DNA of 64,000 nucleotides from Streptococcus tangpeifui (GTDB taxonomy: Bacteria > Bacillota > Bacilli > Lactobacillales > Streptococcaceae), in assembly GCF_011038795.1 (NCBI RefSeq), contig NZ_JAAKDU010000005.1, positions 62,001 through 126,000 on the forward strand. Reading direction: 5' to 3'. The number at the start of each line of letters is the position of its first letter. Position 1 is the stretch's first letter. The notes beneath the pieces are model-generated. The model did no database searches, was not told the origin of the DNA, and saw only the letters and a list, made by a program, of their open reading frames with translations. The translations under genes and the position numbers were made by a program. Below, piece by piece: positions 37,088 to 47,121 of the stretch.

Positions 37088-37813
37088 GTGACTAAGACGT
37101 ATTCAACTGGTGAGCTAGCCAAGCTCGTTGGTGTGTCAGTACGAACGGTGCAATACTACGACCAGAGGGAGATTTTAACCCCGTCGCAGTTGACTGAGGG
37201 TGGCCGACGAATCTATACAGCATCTGATGCTGAGCAGCTTAAACTCATTTGTTTTCTGCGTGATATGGATTTTTCGATTGAAGACATCAAGACGGTTTTA
37301 TCAGAAGACAGAGAAATGTCGGTTTTGCAACTCCTGCTAAAAGAGCGGATTGCAGACCTAAAAACTGAAATTGCTGATAAGCAGGGCAAACTTGACACTG
37401 CTGTCAACCTGCTTGACAGACTTAAAAAACAAAATCACCAGTCAATTAAAGCTCTCTCAGGCATTTCGCTAACCATGAAAAATCAAAAACTGTGGCGTCA
37501 ATTGCAATGGCAATTATGGGGCAGTCTGGTGCTGGTGATAGTAATTGTCTTTATCTATGCGAGTTTCATTGATGCTACCGATTATGAATGGACTATTTTA
37601 CTTGCTTTACCGGTCATTTTTCTTGTTGTAATAAGGATGATGTACCAGTATCATCGACGTGTTGTTTATTTATGTCCTAATTGCCATCAGATCTTTAATG
37701 TTTCTCTAAAGGCTTTTATCCTAGCATCCCATACACCTAGAACCCGAAAATTCACTTGCCCTCATTGCCAGCAAAAATCATTTTGCTTAGAATTGGCTAA
37801 GGAGGTAGACTAA
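37088..37813 (+). CDS. Membrane-anchored MerR regulator with C-terminal zinc ribbon
   Basis: 241 residues. The MerR winged helix (5-75) has S-T-G-E-L-A-K-L-V-G-V-S-V-R-T-V-Q-Y-Y-D. A coiled coil follows, then two membrane helices (143-160, 168-186) and a C-terminal C-P-N-C ... C-P-H-C zinc ribbon (196-199, 224-227). Start GTG 37088 behind GGGAGG. It is fused by overlap to the ABC ATPase gene (TAATG). I infer that it controls the transporter in response to a signal sensed at the membrane. Confidence 0.82.
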   Translation: MTKTYSTGELAKLVGVSVRTVQYYDQREILTPSQLTEGGRRIYTASDAEQLKLICFLRDMDFSIEDIKTVLSEDREMSVLQLLLKERIADLKTEIADKQGKLDTAVNLLDRLKKQNHQSIKALSGISLTMKNQKLWRQLQWQLWGSLVLVIVIVFIYASFIDATDYEWTILLALPVIFLVVIRMMYQYHRRVVYLCPNCHQIFNVSLKAFILASHTPRTRKFTCPHCQQKSFCLELAKEVD

Positions 37814-38742
37814 TGGTAGAACCTATTTTAAGCTGTCAACAAGTAACCAAAAATTTCAAGCATAAGTCGGTACTCAAGGGTGTTGACCTGAAAATAGAGG
37901 CTGGTCGCATTCTTGCCCTCTTAGGTCCTAATGGGACGGGTAAGACAACCTTGATACGGACAATCTTAGGGTTGCTAAAAGCAGATAGTGGAACGGTTGA
38001 ACTGTTTGGCGAAACGCTGACAACAAGGAATCGTGCTGATTTATTAAAGCAAATTGGGGTTCAAAATGATGGCAACCTCTACGAGCAGCTATCTGTCAAA
38101 GAAAACCTAGGAATCTGGGGTCAGCTTTATGGCCTTGATGCTTCTGATATAGAACAAGCGATCAGTGAAGTGGTGGAACGTTTAGATTTAGTAGCTTATC
38201 TCAATGAAGCAGTTGGTAAACTCAGTAAAGGAAATCGTCAAAAGGCGGCCCTAGCTAGAGCAATTTTACATCAACCAAAGCTCTTGATTTTAGATGAGCC
38301 AACTACAGGCTTAGACCCACAGATGGTTGAGAGTTTCCTCAGCTATTTAAAGGAACTCGTTGCCAGTCGTGGAACGACGGTACTGATGTGTACGCATCAA
38401 CTACACGGTTTAGAACTAATTGTGGACGATGTGGCTATTATGTCAGAAGGAAAGATTTTATTAGCTGGTGATTTGGAGAGGTTGCTAAGCAGTCGTTATG
38501 ATGCTCAGCCCCTATGTTTGGAAGTAGCTCCCTTAACATTAGCTGTAAAGACTGCTCAAAATTATGGAAGGATTGATCTGGGAGATACTAGCTTAAGGAT
38601 AACTGGTATCCAGCGTCAAACCATTCCTCAGTTAGTGGCGAATTTAGTGGCTCTGGACTGTGATATCTACCATATAGAGCGTGAGGCTCTTAGCTTAACC
38701 AGTCTTTACTTAGAAGTAATAGGAGACTCAAAAGATGAATAA
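37813..38742 (+). CDS. ABC exporter ATPase subunit
   Basis: 309 residues. Walker A G-P-N-G-T-G-K-T-T, signature L-S-K-G-N-R-Q-K and Walker B L-L-I-L-D-E-P-T-T-G-L-D. Overlaps MerR by one base and the permease by eight. Such MerR-ATPase-ABC2 units often export antibiotics or peptides; the substrate is unknown. Confidence 0.9.
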   Translation: MVEPILSCQQVTKNFKHKSVLKGVDLKIEAGRILALLGPNGTGKTTLIRTILGLLKADSGTVELFGETLTTRNRADLLKQIGVQNDGNLYEQLSVKENLGIWGQLYGLDASDIEQAISEVVERLDLVAYLNEAVGKLSKGNRQKAALARAILHQPKLLILDEPTTGLDPQMVESFLSYLKELVASRGTTVLMCTHQLHGLELIVDDVAIMSEGKILLAGDLERLLSSRYDAQPLCLEVAPLTLAVKTAQNYGRIDLGDTSLRITGIQRQTIPQLVANLVALDCDIYHIEREALSLTSLYLEVIGDSKDE

Positions 38743-39541
38743 GAAGCAGATTGCAGTGATTATCCGCAAGGATTTGCAGGATTTTTTCTCAGACAAGAGT
38801 ATTCTAGGGCTTTTCATTTTTATTCCCTTGCTCTTTAGTCTAATTTTACCAGTTTTACTCATAAAGCTCGGTAACAATGAGTTGCTGTTTGATTCTATCA
38901 ATGGGATGGATAGCTTTGTGGATAACCTGCCAGCTACAATCCTTCCTAAGGGTATTGACAATGACTTAGCTCCGCTTTATGCTCTTTTGATATTTTTTAT
39001 GCTTCCCCTCTTTATGATGTTACCAATTATTTTCTCAAATTTAATAGCTAGTTTTAGCTTTATCGGAGAAAAGGAGCATAAGACCTTAGAAGGTTTGCTT
39101 AGTACACCGATTAGTCCTCAAAGTTTACTGGTTGGGAAAATGTTAGCCTCTATGATTCCAGCTGTTTTGGTCACTTGGCTGGCTATGGTAGTTTATGGTG
39201 TCATCGTAGATGTCATGGGCTATTCCCTATTTCACCACTTGCTCTTTCCCAATATAACTTGGTTGATCAGTGGATTGTTAGTTTCTCCATTACTTGTTAT
39301 GCTGTCGAGCTTCTTGGTCTTAGGGGCATCTCAATATCTCAAAACGAGTAAATCGGCCCAGTCTGTTTCCATGTTATTGATACTTCCCTTGGTGACTCTA
39401 ATGATTTCACAAAGTACAGGTGTGATGCTAATTGGCCTTGAACTAATGTTGATAATTGTAGGAATTTTAGCCTTATTCAATGGGCTTGCTTTTTATATCC
39501 TCACTAAGATTTTTAATATGGAGGCCTATATTACTCAATAA
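38735..39541 (+). CDS. ABC-2 type permease
   Basis: 268 residues, about six membrane helices, with an N-terminal cytoplasmic start (K-K-Q-I-A-V-I-I-R-K-D-L) and the E-K-E-H-K-T-L-E-G-L-L-S-T-P segment of ABC2 permeases. Partner of the ATPase at 37813. Terminator at 39555-39588. Confidence 0.85.
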   Translation: MNKKQIAVIIRKDLQDFFSDKSILGLFIFIPLLFSLILPVLLIKLGNNELLFDSINGMDSFVDNLPATILPKGIDNDLAPLYALLIFFMLPLFMMLPIIFSNLIASFSFIGEKEHKTLEGLLSTPISPQSLLVGKMLASMIPAVLVTWLAMVVYGVIVDVMGYSLFHHLLFPNITWLISGLLVSPLLVMLSSFLVLGASQYLKTSKSAQSVSMLLILPLVTLMISQSTGVMLIGLELMLIIVGILALFNGLAFYILTKIFNMEAYITQ

Positions 39542-39554
39542 AATCGTATATAGT

Positions 39555-39588
39555 AAAAAAATCGCTTGGAAACTCCAAACGATTTTTT
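39555..39588 (+). terminator. Terminator of the MerR-ABC operon
   Basis: AAAAAATCGCTTGG with CCAAACGATTTTTT. Confidence 0.85.
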
Positions 39589-39619
39589 ATTATGGCTCCA
39601 GCCAGTTTTTCTCAGAGAG

Positions 39620-39651
39620 AAAAACAAGAAAACCACCAGCTAGGCTGGTGG
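39620..39651 (-). terminator. Terminator of the YbaB gene
   Basis: On the minus strand CCACCAGC pairs with GCTGGTGG, followed by TTTTCTTGTTTTT. Confidence 0.75.
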
Positions 39652-39677
39652 CAGATAAGGCTACTAGCCTCCATTTA

Positions 39678-39977
39678 TTAAAACGGCAATTTACCGGCAA
39701 AAGCTCCCATCGATTTTTTAGTTGCTTCATCAATTTGAGCAAGGGCATCATTAACAGCTTGAGCAGTCATGTCAGATAAGGTTTCAAGATCCTCCGGATC
39801 AACGACAGCTTCCTGAAAGTCAATAGAGACTAATTTTTTATCGCCTGTAAAAGTTGCAACAACTAAATCCTGAGCGGACTTGCCGATAAATTCTTGAGCA
39901 GCCAACTCGCCTTGTTTTTGTTCCATCTGCTTTTGTAGTTTCTGCGCTTGCTTCATCATATTTTGCATATTCATCAT
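39678..39977 (-). CDS. YbaB/EbfC family nucleoid-associated protein
   Basis: 99 residues: [18 protein letters not shown] at the start, then a conserved F-x-G-x-K/x-V-S-I and [11 protein letters not shown]. Dimeric DNA-binding proteins. RBS AAGGAGAA lies 11 bases upstream of 39977; the second Met (39974) is an alternative. Single gene with its own terminator. Confidence 0.9.
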   Translation of the reverse strand: MMNMQNMMKQAQKLQKQMEQKQGELAAQEFIGKSAQDLVVATFTGDKKLVSIDFQEAVVDPEDLETLSDMTAQAVNDALAQIDEATKKSMGAFAGKLPF

Positions 39978-40118
39978 TGTTCTAAATTCTCCTTAAAATT
40001 TTTACTTTGCCATTATATCATGTTTAAGCTTAATTTTGAAATAACCTGAGCTAGCAGAAAAGACTGGGATGATATTGATGGTTAATGAGACTTTTTGCCT
40101 TTGATTCTTTGCAAGAGT

Positions 40119-40146
40119 TTGCATATTCTTTGGCATGTATTATAAT
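40119..40146 (+). promoter_or_regulatory. Promoter of pepC
   Basis: TTGCAT (40119-40124) and TATAAT (40141-40146), 16 bases apart. Confidence 0.65.
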
Positions 40147-40182
40147 AGATGGGAAATGAAAAAAATTAGAAGGAAGTGCACT

Positions 40183-41520
40183 ATGTCGAAAATTGAAACA
40201 CGTTTTACTGACAAACTATATGCAGACTACCAGGCCAACCCTAAGCTGAGAGCTGTTGAAAATGCTGTGACTCATGCTGGACTGCTTAAGTCTTTAGAAA
40301 ATCGCAAGGCTAGTCAAAATAATGATTTTGCCTACTCCATTGATTTAACCAAGGATGAGGTTGCCAATCAAAAACAATCCGGTCGTTGCTGGATGTTTGC
40401 GGCTCTCAATACCTTCCGTCATAAATTAATTGCAGACTTTAAGTTGGAGAATTTTGAGCTCTCTCAAGCTCATACCTTCTTCTGGGATAAGTATGAAAAA
40501 TCTAACTGGTTCTTAGAGCAAATTATTGCGACAGCTGACCAAGAGTTAGGTAGCCGCAAGGTTAAATTCTTGCTTGATGTTCCACAACAAGATGGGGGGC
40601 AATGGGACATGGTCGTGGCTCTCTTTGAAAAGTACGGAATTGTACCCAAATCAGTTTATCCAGAATCTATTTCATCTAGCAATAGTCGGGAACTTAATCA
40701 ATATCTTAATAAGTTGCTCCGTCAAGATGCTCAAATCTTGCGGGAATTAATTGCTGCTGGTGCTGATGACAGCTCTGTCCAAGCTAAGAAGGAGGAGCTC
40801 TTGCAAGAAATCTTTAATTTCTTAGCTGTTAATCTTGGTCTGCCACCGCGTCGGTTTGATTTTGCCTATCGCGATAAGGATGACAATTACCATAAGGATA
40901 GTGATATCACACCGCAGGAATTTTACCAAAAGTATGTAGGTCTCAAGCTGGATGATTATGTATCTATCATCAATGCTCCGACAGCGGATAAGCCCTATGG
41001 TAAGTCTTATACAGTTGAGCTTTTAGGAAATGTAGTCGGCAGTCGCCAAGTTCGCTACCTCAATCTAGATATGAAACGTTTTAAGGAACTGGCTATTGCT
41101 CAAATGAAGGCTGGTGAAACGGTTTGGTTTGGTTCAGATGTGGGTCAATCCAGCAACCGTCAATCTGGCGTTATGGCCACTAATCTGTATGATTTTGCGA
41201 CAGCCCTTGATATTGACTTTAAGCAAGATAAAGCTGGCCGTTTGGATTACAGCGAAAGCCTGATGACTCACGCCATGGTTCTAACTGGTGTTGATTTGGA
41301 TACCGAGGGTCGTCCCCTTAAATGGAAGGTCGAAAATTCTTGGGGAGAAAAGGTCGGTAAGGATGGTTATTTCGTTGCAACTGATAGCTGGATGGACGAA
41401 TATACTTACCAAATTGTTGTCCGTAAAGAGTTTCTAACTCAAGAAGAACTGGCAGCCTATCAAGCAGAACCAACAGTTTTGGCACCTTGGGATCCAATGG
41501 GAGCTTTGGCTAGCAGATAA
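40183..41520 (+). CDS. pepC: Aminopeptidase C
   Basis: 445 residues, papain-like: S-G-R-C-W-M-F-A (catalytic Cys 69), T-H-A-M-V-L-T-G-V (His) and W-K-V-E-N-S-W-G (Asn). The C-terminal end blocks the active site in the bleomycin-hydrolase family. It trims peptides in the cytoplasm. ATG 40183 sits behind AGAAGGAA. Convergent with pbp1a, with two separate terminators between them. Confidence 0.95.
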   Translation: MSKIETRFTDKLYADYQANPKLRAVENAVTHAGLLKSLENRKASQNNDFAYSIDLTKDEVANQKQSGRCWMFAALNTFRHKLIADFKLENFELSQAHTFFWDKYEKSNWFLEQIIATADQELGSRKVKFLLDVPQQDGGQWDMVVALFEKYGIVPKSVYPESISSSNSRELNQYLNKLLRQDAQILRELIAAGADDSSVQAKKEELLQEIFNFLAVNLGLPPRRFDFAYRDKDDNYHKDSDITPQEFYQKYVGLKLDDYVSIINAPTADKPYGKSYTVELLGNVVGSRQVRYLNLDMKRFKELAIAQMKAGETVWFGSDVGQSSNRQSGVMATNLYDFATALDIDFKQDKAGRLDYSESLMTHAMVLTGVDLDTEGRPLKWKVENSWGEKVGKDGYFVATDSWMDEYTYQIVVRKEFLTQEELAAYQAEPTVLAPWDPMGALASR

Positions 41521-41544
41521 ATTTTAGCTTTTTAGAAATATACA

Positions 41545-41577
41545 TAAATCCTAGAAGAAAATGCTTCTAGGATTTTT
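41545..41577 (+). terminator. Terminator of pepC
   Basis: AAATCCTAGAAG with CTTCTAGGATTT. Confidence 0.9.
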
Positions 41578-41586
41578 CAGATGTTT

Positions 41587-41620
41587 AAAAGAGCCTTGAG
41601 CGTAAACTCAAGACCCTTTT
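41587..41620 (-). terminator. Terminator of pbp1a
   Basis: On the minus strand AAAAGGGTCTTGAG pairs with CTCAAGGCTCTTTT. Confidence 0.7.
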
Positions 41621-41622
41621 AG

Positions 41623-43878
41623 CTATTCACTATCGTTATCTTCGCTGTCGTCATTATTTTGATTGGTTTGACTGCTTGATGAGCTACTATTATCATCAGA
41701 ACTGCTGCTGGAACTTTGCGTCTGAGTATCAGAACTGCTGCTGTAGCTATAGGATGATGATGACGTGCTGTAACTATAGTTATTACTGTAACCACTCTTG
41801 GCAACATAACCACCGCTACGATAGACCCCATCAGGCATCGTCCAATCTGTAGAACCACTGCCATAAGTTTGGAAGAGGAAGGAACTCATAGCTTGATAAA
41901 CTTCTGCTGCGACATCAAGACCTGTACCATAGACAGGCGTGAAGCGACTCTTATAACCAGTCCAAACAGCCATGGAGTACATTGGGGTGATCCCAACGAA
42001 GGATTCGTCAGGAGCCATGGTTCCCACAGAAGCATTGTAGAGGCCGGTATTAGCTTCGACTTGTGCCAACTCATCATCGGAGTAGTTGGAAGTACCGGTT
42101 TTACCGGCATTAATAGCACCAGGCACAGCAGCTTTGGTACCTGTACCAGCTTGTAGAACAGTCTTCATCATATCGACCATCATGTAGGCTGTTTCAGGTG
42201 ACATAGCCTGTGATCCGTTCGATGAGAAGGTTTGGTCCTTACCATTACTAAACTCAATTTTATTGATATAGAGAGGTTCATAGTAAGTACCACCGTTGGC
42301 AAAAGCAGCATAAGCAGCAGCCATTTTTTCAGAGCTGGCTCCATATTTTTGGTCAGCGCTGCTAGTATTACTTGAGATAGCATTGGAGTATTGCAATTCA
42401 GGATAATTAATCCCCAATCCGCTCAAGAAGGCTTGGGCTTTATCTAGACCGACTGAATAGAGAGACTTAACTGCCGGAATATTACGAGATTGCTGGATAG
42501 CGGTTTGGATAGACATGGTTCCCATATATTTTCTATCCCAGTCGTAAACTGGTGTCGATGTTCCAGGGAAATTGTAAGGACTATCGGAAACACTTGCACC
42601 AGTTGAGTTGTACACACCATTTTCGATGGCTGGCGCATAATCCGTGATTGGTTTCATGGTTGAACCCCAGTCACGGTCGGTTAGGACAGCTTGGTTAGAC
42701 CCCATCGAAACAGCTGCATCTTGGTGCCGAGCACCGATTTGAGCCACAACATTACCATTAGTCACATCAATGACGGTTGTCGCTATCTGCATTTGGTCAT
42801 CAGGGTAAGCCACATAATCATCGGAGTTGACAATATCGTAAAGACGTTGTTGAGCAGTCGGGTCAACATTCGTATAAACTTTAAGTCCTGCGCTGTAGAC
42901 ATCTGCATGGGTCTTGGCCGAAACTTGATTGACAACTTCCTTGATATAATTATCGAGGTAGGCATCATAGCTTGATTTTTCGGTCTGTGGAATCAACCCA
43001 TCTCCAACATCAGTGGCGATAGCAGAATCGTAAGTCTTCTTATCGATGCTGCCCACCTTATACATTTCAGAAAGGACAGTATCCCGCCGTTTCTTGGACT
43101 GTTCAGGATTGGTGTAAGGGTCATAGAGAGTTGGAGCATTTGGCAGCCCTGCAAGGAGAGCCAGCTGAGGAATGGATAAGTCAGTGAGACTCTTGCCATA
43201 GTAGCCTTTGGCTGCGGTTTGCATTCCGTAATAACCATTCCCCATATAAACTTTATTGACGTAGAAGGTCATGATTTCTTCTTTGCTGTACTTCTTTTCC
43301 ATCTGGATTGACAGCCAGGCCTCTTGAGCCTTCCGTTTAAGAGTCTTATCGGAATTATTAGTGGAGAAGTAGGCCAGTTTGATTAATTGCTGGTCAAGCG
43401 TAGATCCCCCTTGGGTGCTGGTACGGGTCATATTGTGCCAGGCCGCACCGATAATCCGATAGATATCAATCCCACGGTGTTTATAGAAGCGATGGTCCTC
43501 AATAGCTGTAATAGCATTAACCAGATTAACAGGAATTGAATCGGTTTTAGCACTGATCCGCTTTTCTGCTCCTAAGTCAGCGATTTCACTGCCATTTTTG
43601 TCGTAGAGAATACTTGAGTTAGTAGCAACCAGCTGTCTTTCGGACAGACTAGGCGCACTGCTGGCATAATAAGCGAAAAGCAAGCCGCCTGCAATGATCC
43701 CAACGATTGCTAGGGAGGCGATAATGCCTAGAAAGTACTTAAAGAATTTCCAAGACTTCTGCTTAGGTGTTAATTTGCGTCCATGTTCGCCTTCACTTTT
43801 TCCAATTGATTTGATTCGGTCGGATAAATTATTCCCAATGCCCTTCAAATCTGGAAATTTAAAATTAAAATTTTTCAT
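41623..43878 (-). CDS. pbp1a: Class A penicillin-binding protein 1a
   Basis: 751 residues. A membrane anchor near 47-71 is followed by a glycosyltransferase with [10 protein letters not shown] (127-136). The transpeptidase has S-T-M-K (SxxK) in G-S-T-M-K-P, an S-x-N motif and K-T-G-T-S. The last ~60 residues are rich in Ser, Asn and Asp, with no folded domain. It polymerises and cross-links glycan. Starts within the last bases of recU (ATGA overlap). Confidence 0.95.
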   Translation of the reverse strand: MKNFNFKFPDLKGIGNNLSDRIKSIGKSEGEHGRKLTPKQKSWKFFKYFLGIIASLAIVGIIAGGLLFAYYASSAPSLSERQLVATNSSILYDKNGSEIADLGAEKRISAKTDSIPVNLVNAITAIEDHRFYKHRGIDIYRIIGAAWHNMTRTSTQGGSTLDQQLIKLAYFSTNNSDKTLKRKAQEAWLSIQMEKKYSKEEIMTFYVNKVYMGNGYYGMQTAAKGYYGKSLTDLSIPQLALLAGLPNAPTLYDPYTNPEQSKKRRDTVLSEMYKVGSIDKKTYDSAIATDVGDGLIPQTEKSSYDAYLDNYIKEVVNQVSAKTHADVYSAGLKVYTNVDPTAQQRLYDIVNSDDYVAYPDDQMQIATTVIDVTNGNVVAQIGARHQDAAVSMGSNQAVLTDRDWGSTMKPITDYAPAIENGVYNSTGASVSDSPYNFPGTSTPVYDWDRKYMGTMSIQTAIQQSRNIPAVKSLYSVGLDKAQAFLSGLGINYPELQYSNAISSNTSSADQKYGASSEKMAAAYAAFANGGTYYEPLYINKIEFSNGKDQTFSSNGSQAMSPETAYMMVDMMKTVLQAGTGTKAAVPGAINAGKTGTSNYSDDELAQVEANTGLYNASVGTMAPDESFVGITPMYSMAVWTGYKSRFTPVYGTGLDVAAEVYQAMSSFLFQTYGSGSTDWTMPDGVYRSGGYVAKSGYSNNYSYSTSSSSYSYSSSSDTQTQSSSSSSDDNSSSSSSQTNQNNDDSEDNDSE

Positions 43879-44480
43879 AAGTCTTTACTTCCGTTCAAAA
43901 AATGGTAGTCGATAATGTCTAAATAAGGTACCTGAGGAAAGGCACTTTCCTTGATTATGATACCCTTTTTTCTGATATAATGAAGGGGCATGGACTTGCT
44001 GCCATTGTCAATCTGATAAAAATCTATCAGAGCCCTCGCTGGTAGGAGATAAGTTTCTTTCAAGCTAGAAAAATGCAGTAGGACAAAGCAAATGCCATCC
44101 TGCTTGAGCACCTGTTCCATGTGTTCAACCTGATGGGCATGAAAATTTTTCATGGGCATGGCTGTTTTTTGGCGGGTCTCCTTAGCCTCAAAGTCAATAT
44201 AATGCCCCTTATAAACACCAGAATAATCTGTTGTGGAGGCTTGACGAAAGTAGGCTTCTACTATTTTTGCCCGACTCCGTCTGGGATAATCAACCTTGAC
44301 AATCTGAACAGGGGTCGGTTTCTTGTGAATGACAGCCATCTGATGGGCCAAATAGTATTCATTGGTCTGGTTGATAGCTGCTTCGAAAGACATTCCCCGA
44401 TTGGCAAAATCAGTTTTTTTCTTTTGCTGCCTTACTTTTGGAAATGGCTTACGAACAAGGTTATGTGGATAGTTAACCAT
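43875..44480 (-). CDS. recU: Holliday junction resolvase RecU
   Basis: 201 residues. Seen: N-R-G-M-S-F-E-x-x-I-N-x-T-N-E-Y-Y, and [15 protein letters not shown] with the metal ligands. RecU resolves Holliday junctions with RuvAB. The recU-pbp pair is conserved in Firmicutes. Its promoter has extended -10 TGGTATAAT on the minus strand near 44524-44529. The divergent ypsA starts 75 bases away. Confidence 0.94.
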   Translation of the reverse strand: MVNYPHNLVRKPFPKVRQQKKKTDFANRGMSFEAAINQTNEYYLAHQMAVIHKKPTPVQIVKVDYPRRSRAKIVEAYFRQASTTDYSGVYKGHYIDFEAKETRQKTAMPMKNFHAHQVEHMEQVLKQDGICFVLLHFSSLKETYLLPARALIDFYQIDNGSKSMPLHYIRKKGIIIKESAFPQVPYLDIIDYHFLNGSKDL

Positions 44481-44555
44481 AATTCTCCTAACTGAAACAG
44501 ACTTATTTCCATAAGCCTTCCCATTATACCATAAAAATTTGAAGGAATACAGTCT

Positions 44556-45080
44556 ATGACCTCAATTCTTGTAACGGGTTACCGTAATTTTGAACTGGGA
44601 ATTTTTAAAGATGATGACCCTAAAATTGGGATTATCAAAAAAGCTATCAAACGGGCCATTTTACACTATTGTGATCAAGGCTTGGACTGGCTCATTTTTA
44701 CAGGAAATCTGGGTTTTGAATTCTGGACTTTTGAAGTTGCTGAAGAGCTAAAGTCAGAATATCAGTTTCAAACGGCAGTGATTTTTCCTTTTCAAACGCA
44801 TGGTCAAAATTGGAAGGAAAGCAATCAAGAAAAGCTGGCTCGTTTTAAGCAGGCTGATTTTGTGAAATATTCCTATGAGAGCTATCAAAATCCTAGCCAA
44901 TTTAGAATTTACAATCAATTTTTGATTGATAATACTGATGGCGCCTATGTTTTTTATGATTCTGAAGCTGAAACGAACTTGAAATATTTTATCAAGCAAA
45001 TGACCTCAAATAATCATTATTTTGTAGACTTCTTAACTTTCGAAAATTTAAATGAAATTTTGGAAGAGGATGAGTGGTAA
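44556..45080 (+). CDS. ypsA: YpsA family protein (DUF1273)
   Basis: 174 residues. Seen: [11 protein letters not shown] near the start and [15 protein letters not shown], typical of the SLOG-like YpsA fold. Bacillus YpsA affects cell division. Context (recU, gpsB) fits. RBS GAAGGA precedes the ATG. Confidence 0.88.
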   Translation: MTSILVTGYRNFELGIFKDDDPKIGIIKKAIKRAILHYCDQGLDWLIFTGNLGFEFWTFEVAEELKSEYQFQTAVIFPFQTHGQNWKESNQEKLARFKQADFVKYSYESYQNPSQFRIYNQFLIDNTDGAYVFYDSEAETNLKYFIKQMTSNNHYFVDFLTFENLNEILEEDEW

Positions 45081-45171
45081 AGACTTGATTTTTGATAGTT
45101 TTGTCTGTATAATTACTATTTGCTAGGGCTGTTAGCTCTGACAAAAATGACAGATAGGTATGGAGAAAAGA

Positions 45172-45510
45172 ATGGCAAGTATTATTTTTAGTCCTAAGGA
45201 CATTTATGAACAAGATTTTAAAACCAGTATGCGCGGCTATGACAAGAATGAAGTTGATGAATTTTTAGATGATGTCATCAAGGACTATGAGACTTATGCG
45301 GCTCAAATTGCAGCTTTGCGCAAGGAAAATGAAAAGTTAAAAGCTGATGCTAAAAAAGCTGCGGCTCAGCCTGCTAGTGTGACCCCATCGTACGGCAGTG
45401 ATGGTCTTCGCACGGCTAGTGTGGCCTCGGCACAAGCTAGTAATATTGATCTTTTGAAGCGCGTTAGCCGCCTTGAAAAGGAAGTTTTCGGGAAACAATT
45501 GATGGACTAG
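45172..45510 (+). CDS. gpsB: Cell division regulator GpsB
   Basis: 112 residues. DivIVA-like N-terminus (F-S-P-K-D-I-Y-E-Q-D-F, then R-G-Y-D-K-N-E-V-D-E-F-L-D), a coiled coil, a linker and a C-terminal helical end (I-D-L-L-K-R-V-S-R-L-E-K-E-V-F-G). GpsB links septal and peripheral wall synthesis through PBPs and MreC/EzrA. ATG 45172 is behind GGAGAA. Confidence 0.94.
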   Translation: MASIIFSPKDIYEQDFKTSMRGYDKNEVDEFLDDVIKDYETYAAQIAALRKENEKLKADAKKAAAQPASVTPSYGSDGLRTASVASAQASNIDLLKRVSRLEKEVFGKQLMD

Positions 45511-45518
45511 AAGACAGT

Positions 45519-45903
45519 GTGCAATTTTTGGATAATCGCATGTCACTTTTTAGTTGATATGAGGAAAGTCCATGCTAGCACTGGCTGTGATGCCAGTAGT
45601 GTTTGTGCTAGGTGAAACAATAAGCCTAGGCATGTCTATTTGACATGACGGCGGACGACGGAGCTAAGTTCTTGGATATGTTCCCAGTCCTGAAAGTGCC
45701 ACAGTGACGGAGTCCTTGAGGAAACTTAAGGAGTGGAACGCGGTAAACCCCTCAAGCTAGCAACCCAAATTTTGGTCGGGGCACGAGATGGCTGGAATCC
45801 GAACGGACCATCTTGACTGCGTAAGCGGTAGACAGATGATTATCGAAGGAGACAGCACCTAGTGTCTCTGGAACAAAACATGGCTTATAGAAAATTGCAT
45901 AAT
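45519..45903 (+). ncRNA. rnpB: RNase P RNA, type B
   Basis: The 5' GTGCAATTTTTGG pairs with AAAATTGCAT at the end (P1). Universally conserved GAGGAAAGTCCATGC near 45564 and GGAACAAAACATGGCTTA near the end are seen, with the streptococcal type B sequence in between. It is the ribozyme that cuts tRNA 5' leaders. It sits between gpsB and the methyltransferase gene. A terminator follows. Confidence 0.96.
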
Positions 45904-45912
45904 AGGTTTAGG

Positions 45913-45936
45913 AGCTAGCTCAGGCTAGCTTTTATT
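45913..45936 (+). terminator. Terminator of rnpB
   Basis: AGCTAGC (45913-45919) pairs with GCTAGCT (45924-45930), followed by TTT. Confidence 0.8.
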
Positions 45937-45955
45937 GTATAAAAATAGGACAAAT

Positions 45956-47110
45956 ATGAAGCAAACATTTAATTTAATAGCAACAGCGGCAGCAGGACTC
46001 GAAGCAGTAGTTGGCCGTGAAATTAAAGATTTGGGAATTGAGCGCCAGGTTGAAAATGGCCGGGTGCGTTTTCAAGGAGATATCCGTACAATCGCGGAAA
46101 CGAACCTCTGGCTGCGGGCAGCAGACCGCATTAAGATTGTCGTGGGGGAATTTCCGGCTCGGACCTTTGAAGAACTTTTTCAAGGGGTCTTTGCCTTGGA
46201 TTGGGAAAACTACCTGCCTTTGGGAGCTAAGTTTCCAGTAGCTAAGGCCAAATGTGTCCGTTCCAAGCTCCATAATGAGCCTAGTGTTCAGGCTATTACT
46301 AAAAAAGCCATTGTTAAAAAATTGCAGAGCTATTTCCATCGTCCTGAAGGGGTTCCCCTGCAAGAAATTGGGGCTGAATTTAGGATAGAGGTATCGATTC
46401 ATAAGGATCAGGCCATGGTCATGATTGATACAACAGGAGAAAGTCTTTTTAAACGGGGCTACCGAACTGATAAGGGCGGAGCTCCTATCAAAGAAAATAT
46501 GGCAGCTGCTATCATTATGCTGTCCAACTGGTATCCTGATAAACCTTTTATCGATCCGACTTGCGGTTCGGGGACCTTCTGTATTGAAGCGGCCATGATC
46601 GGTATGAACATTGCACCAGGCTTTAATCGGGATTTTGCCTTTGAAGCTTGGCCCTGGGTTGATAAAGAGCTAGTTGAGGCTGTCCGTGATGAAGCAGACG
46701 GCAAAGCCAACTATGATATAGAGTTGGATATTATGGGGACAGATATTGATGCCCGCATGATTGAAGTTGCTAAAAATAATGCCTTAGAAGCAGGACTTGC
46801 AGATGTTATCAAATTGAAACAAATGCGCTTGCAAGACTTGAAAACAGATAAAATCAACGGCGTTATTATTTCTAATCCTCCTTATGGGGAGCGATTGCTT
46901 GATGACAAAGCGGTTGACATTCTGTATAATGAAATGGGTCAGACCTTTGCTTCACTTAGGACTTGGAGCAAGTTTATTTTGACCAGTGATGAAAATTTTG
47001 AACAAAAGTATGGGACAGCCGCTGATAAGAAACGCAAGCTCTATAACGGAACCTTGCGGGTTGATTTGTATCAATATTTTGGTCAGCGGGTTAAGCGATC
47101 AGAAATGTAG
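45956..47110 (+). CDS. THUMP-domain class I rRNA methyltransferase
   Basis: 384 residues. N-terminal THUMP (about 50-150) and methyltransferase motifs D-P-T-C-G-S-G-T-F-C-I-E-A and S-N-P-P-Y-G-E-R. These match the N-terminal half of RlmL and the Firmicute single-domain relatives, which methylate guanine N2 in 23S rRNA. It starts about 20 bases after the rnpB terminator and 11 bases before mapZ. Confidence 0.9.
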   Translation: MKQTFNLIATAAAGLEAVVGREIKDLGIERQVENGRVRFQGDIRTIAETNLWLRAADRIKIVVGEFPARTFEELFQGVFALDWENYLPLGAKFPVAKAKCVRSKLHNEPSVQAITKKAIVKKLQSYFHRPEGVPLQEIGAEFRIEVSIHKDQAMVMIDTTGESLFKRGYRTDKGGAPIKENMAAAIIMLSNWYPDKPFIDPTCGSGTFCIEAAMIGMNIAPGFNRDFAFEAWPWVDKELVEAVRDEADGKANYDIELDIMGTDIDARMIEVAKNNALEAGLADVIKLKQMRLQDLKTDKINGVIISNPPYGERLLDDKAVDILYNEMGQTFASLRTWSKFILTSDENFEQKYGTAADKKRKLYNGTLRVDLYQYFGQRVKRSEM

Positions 47111-47121
47111 AGAGGACTTTT

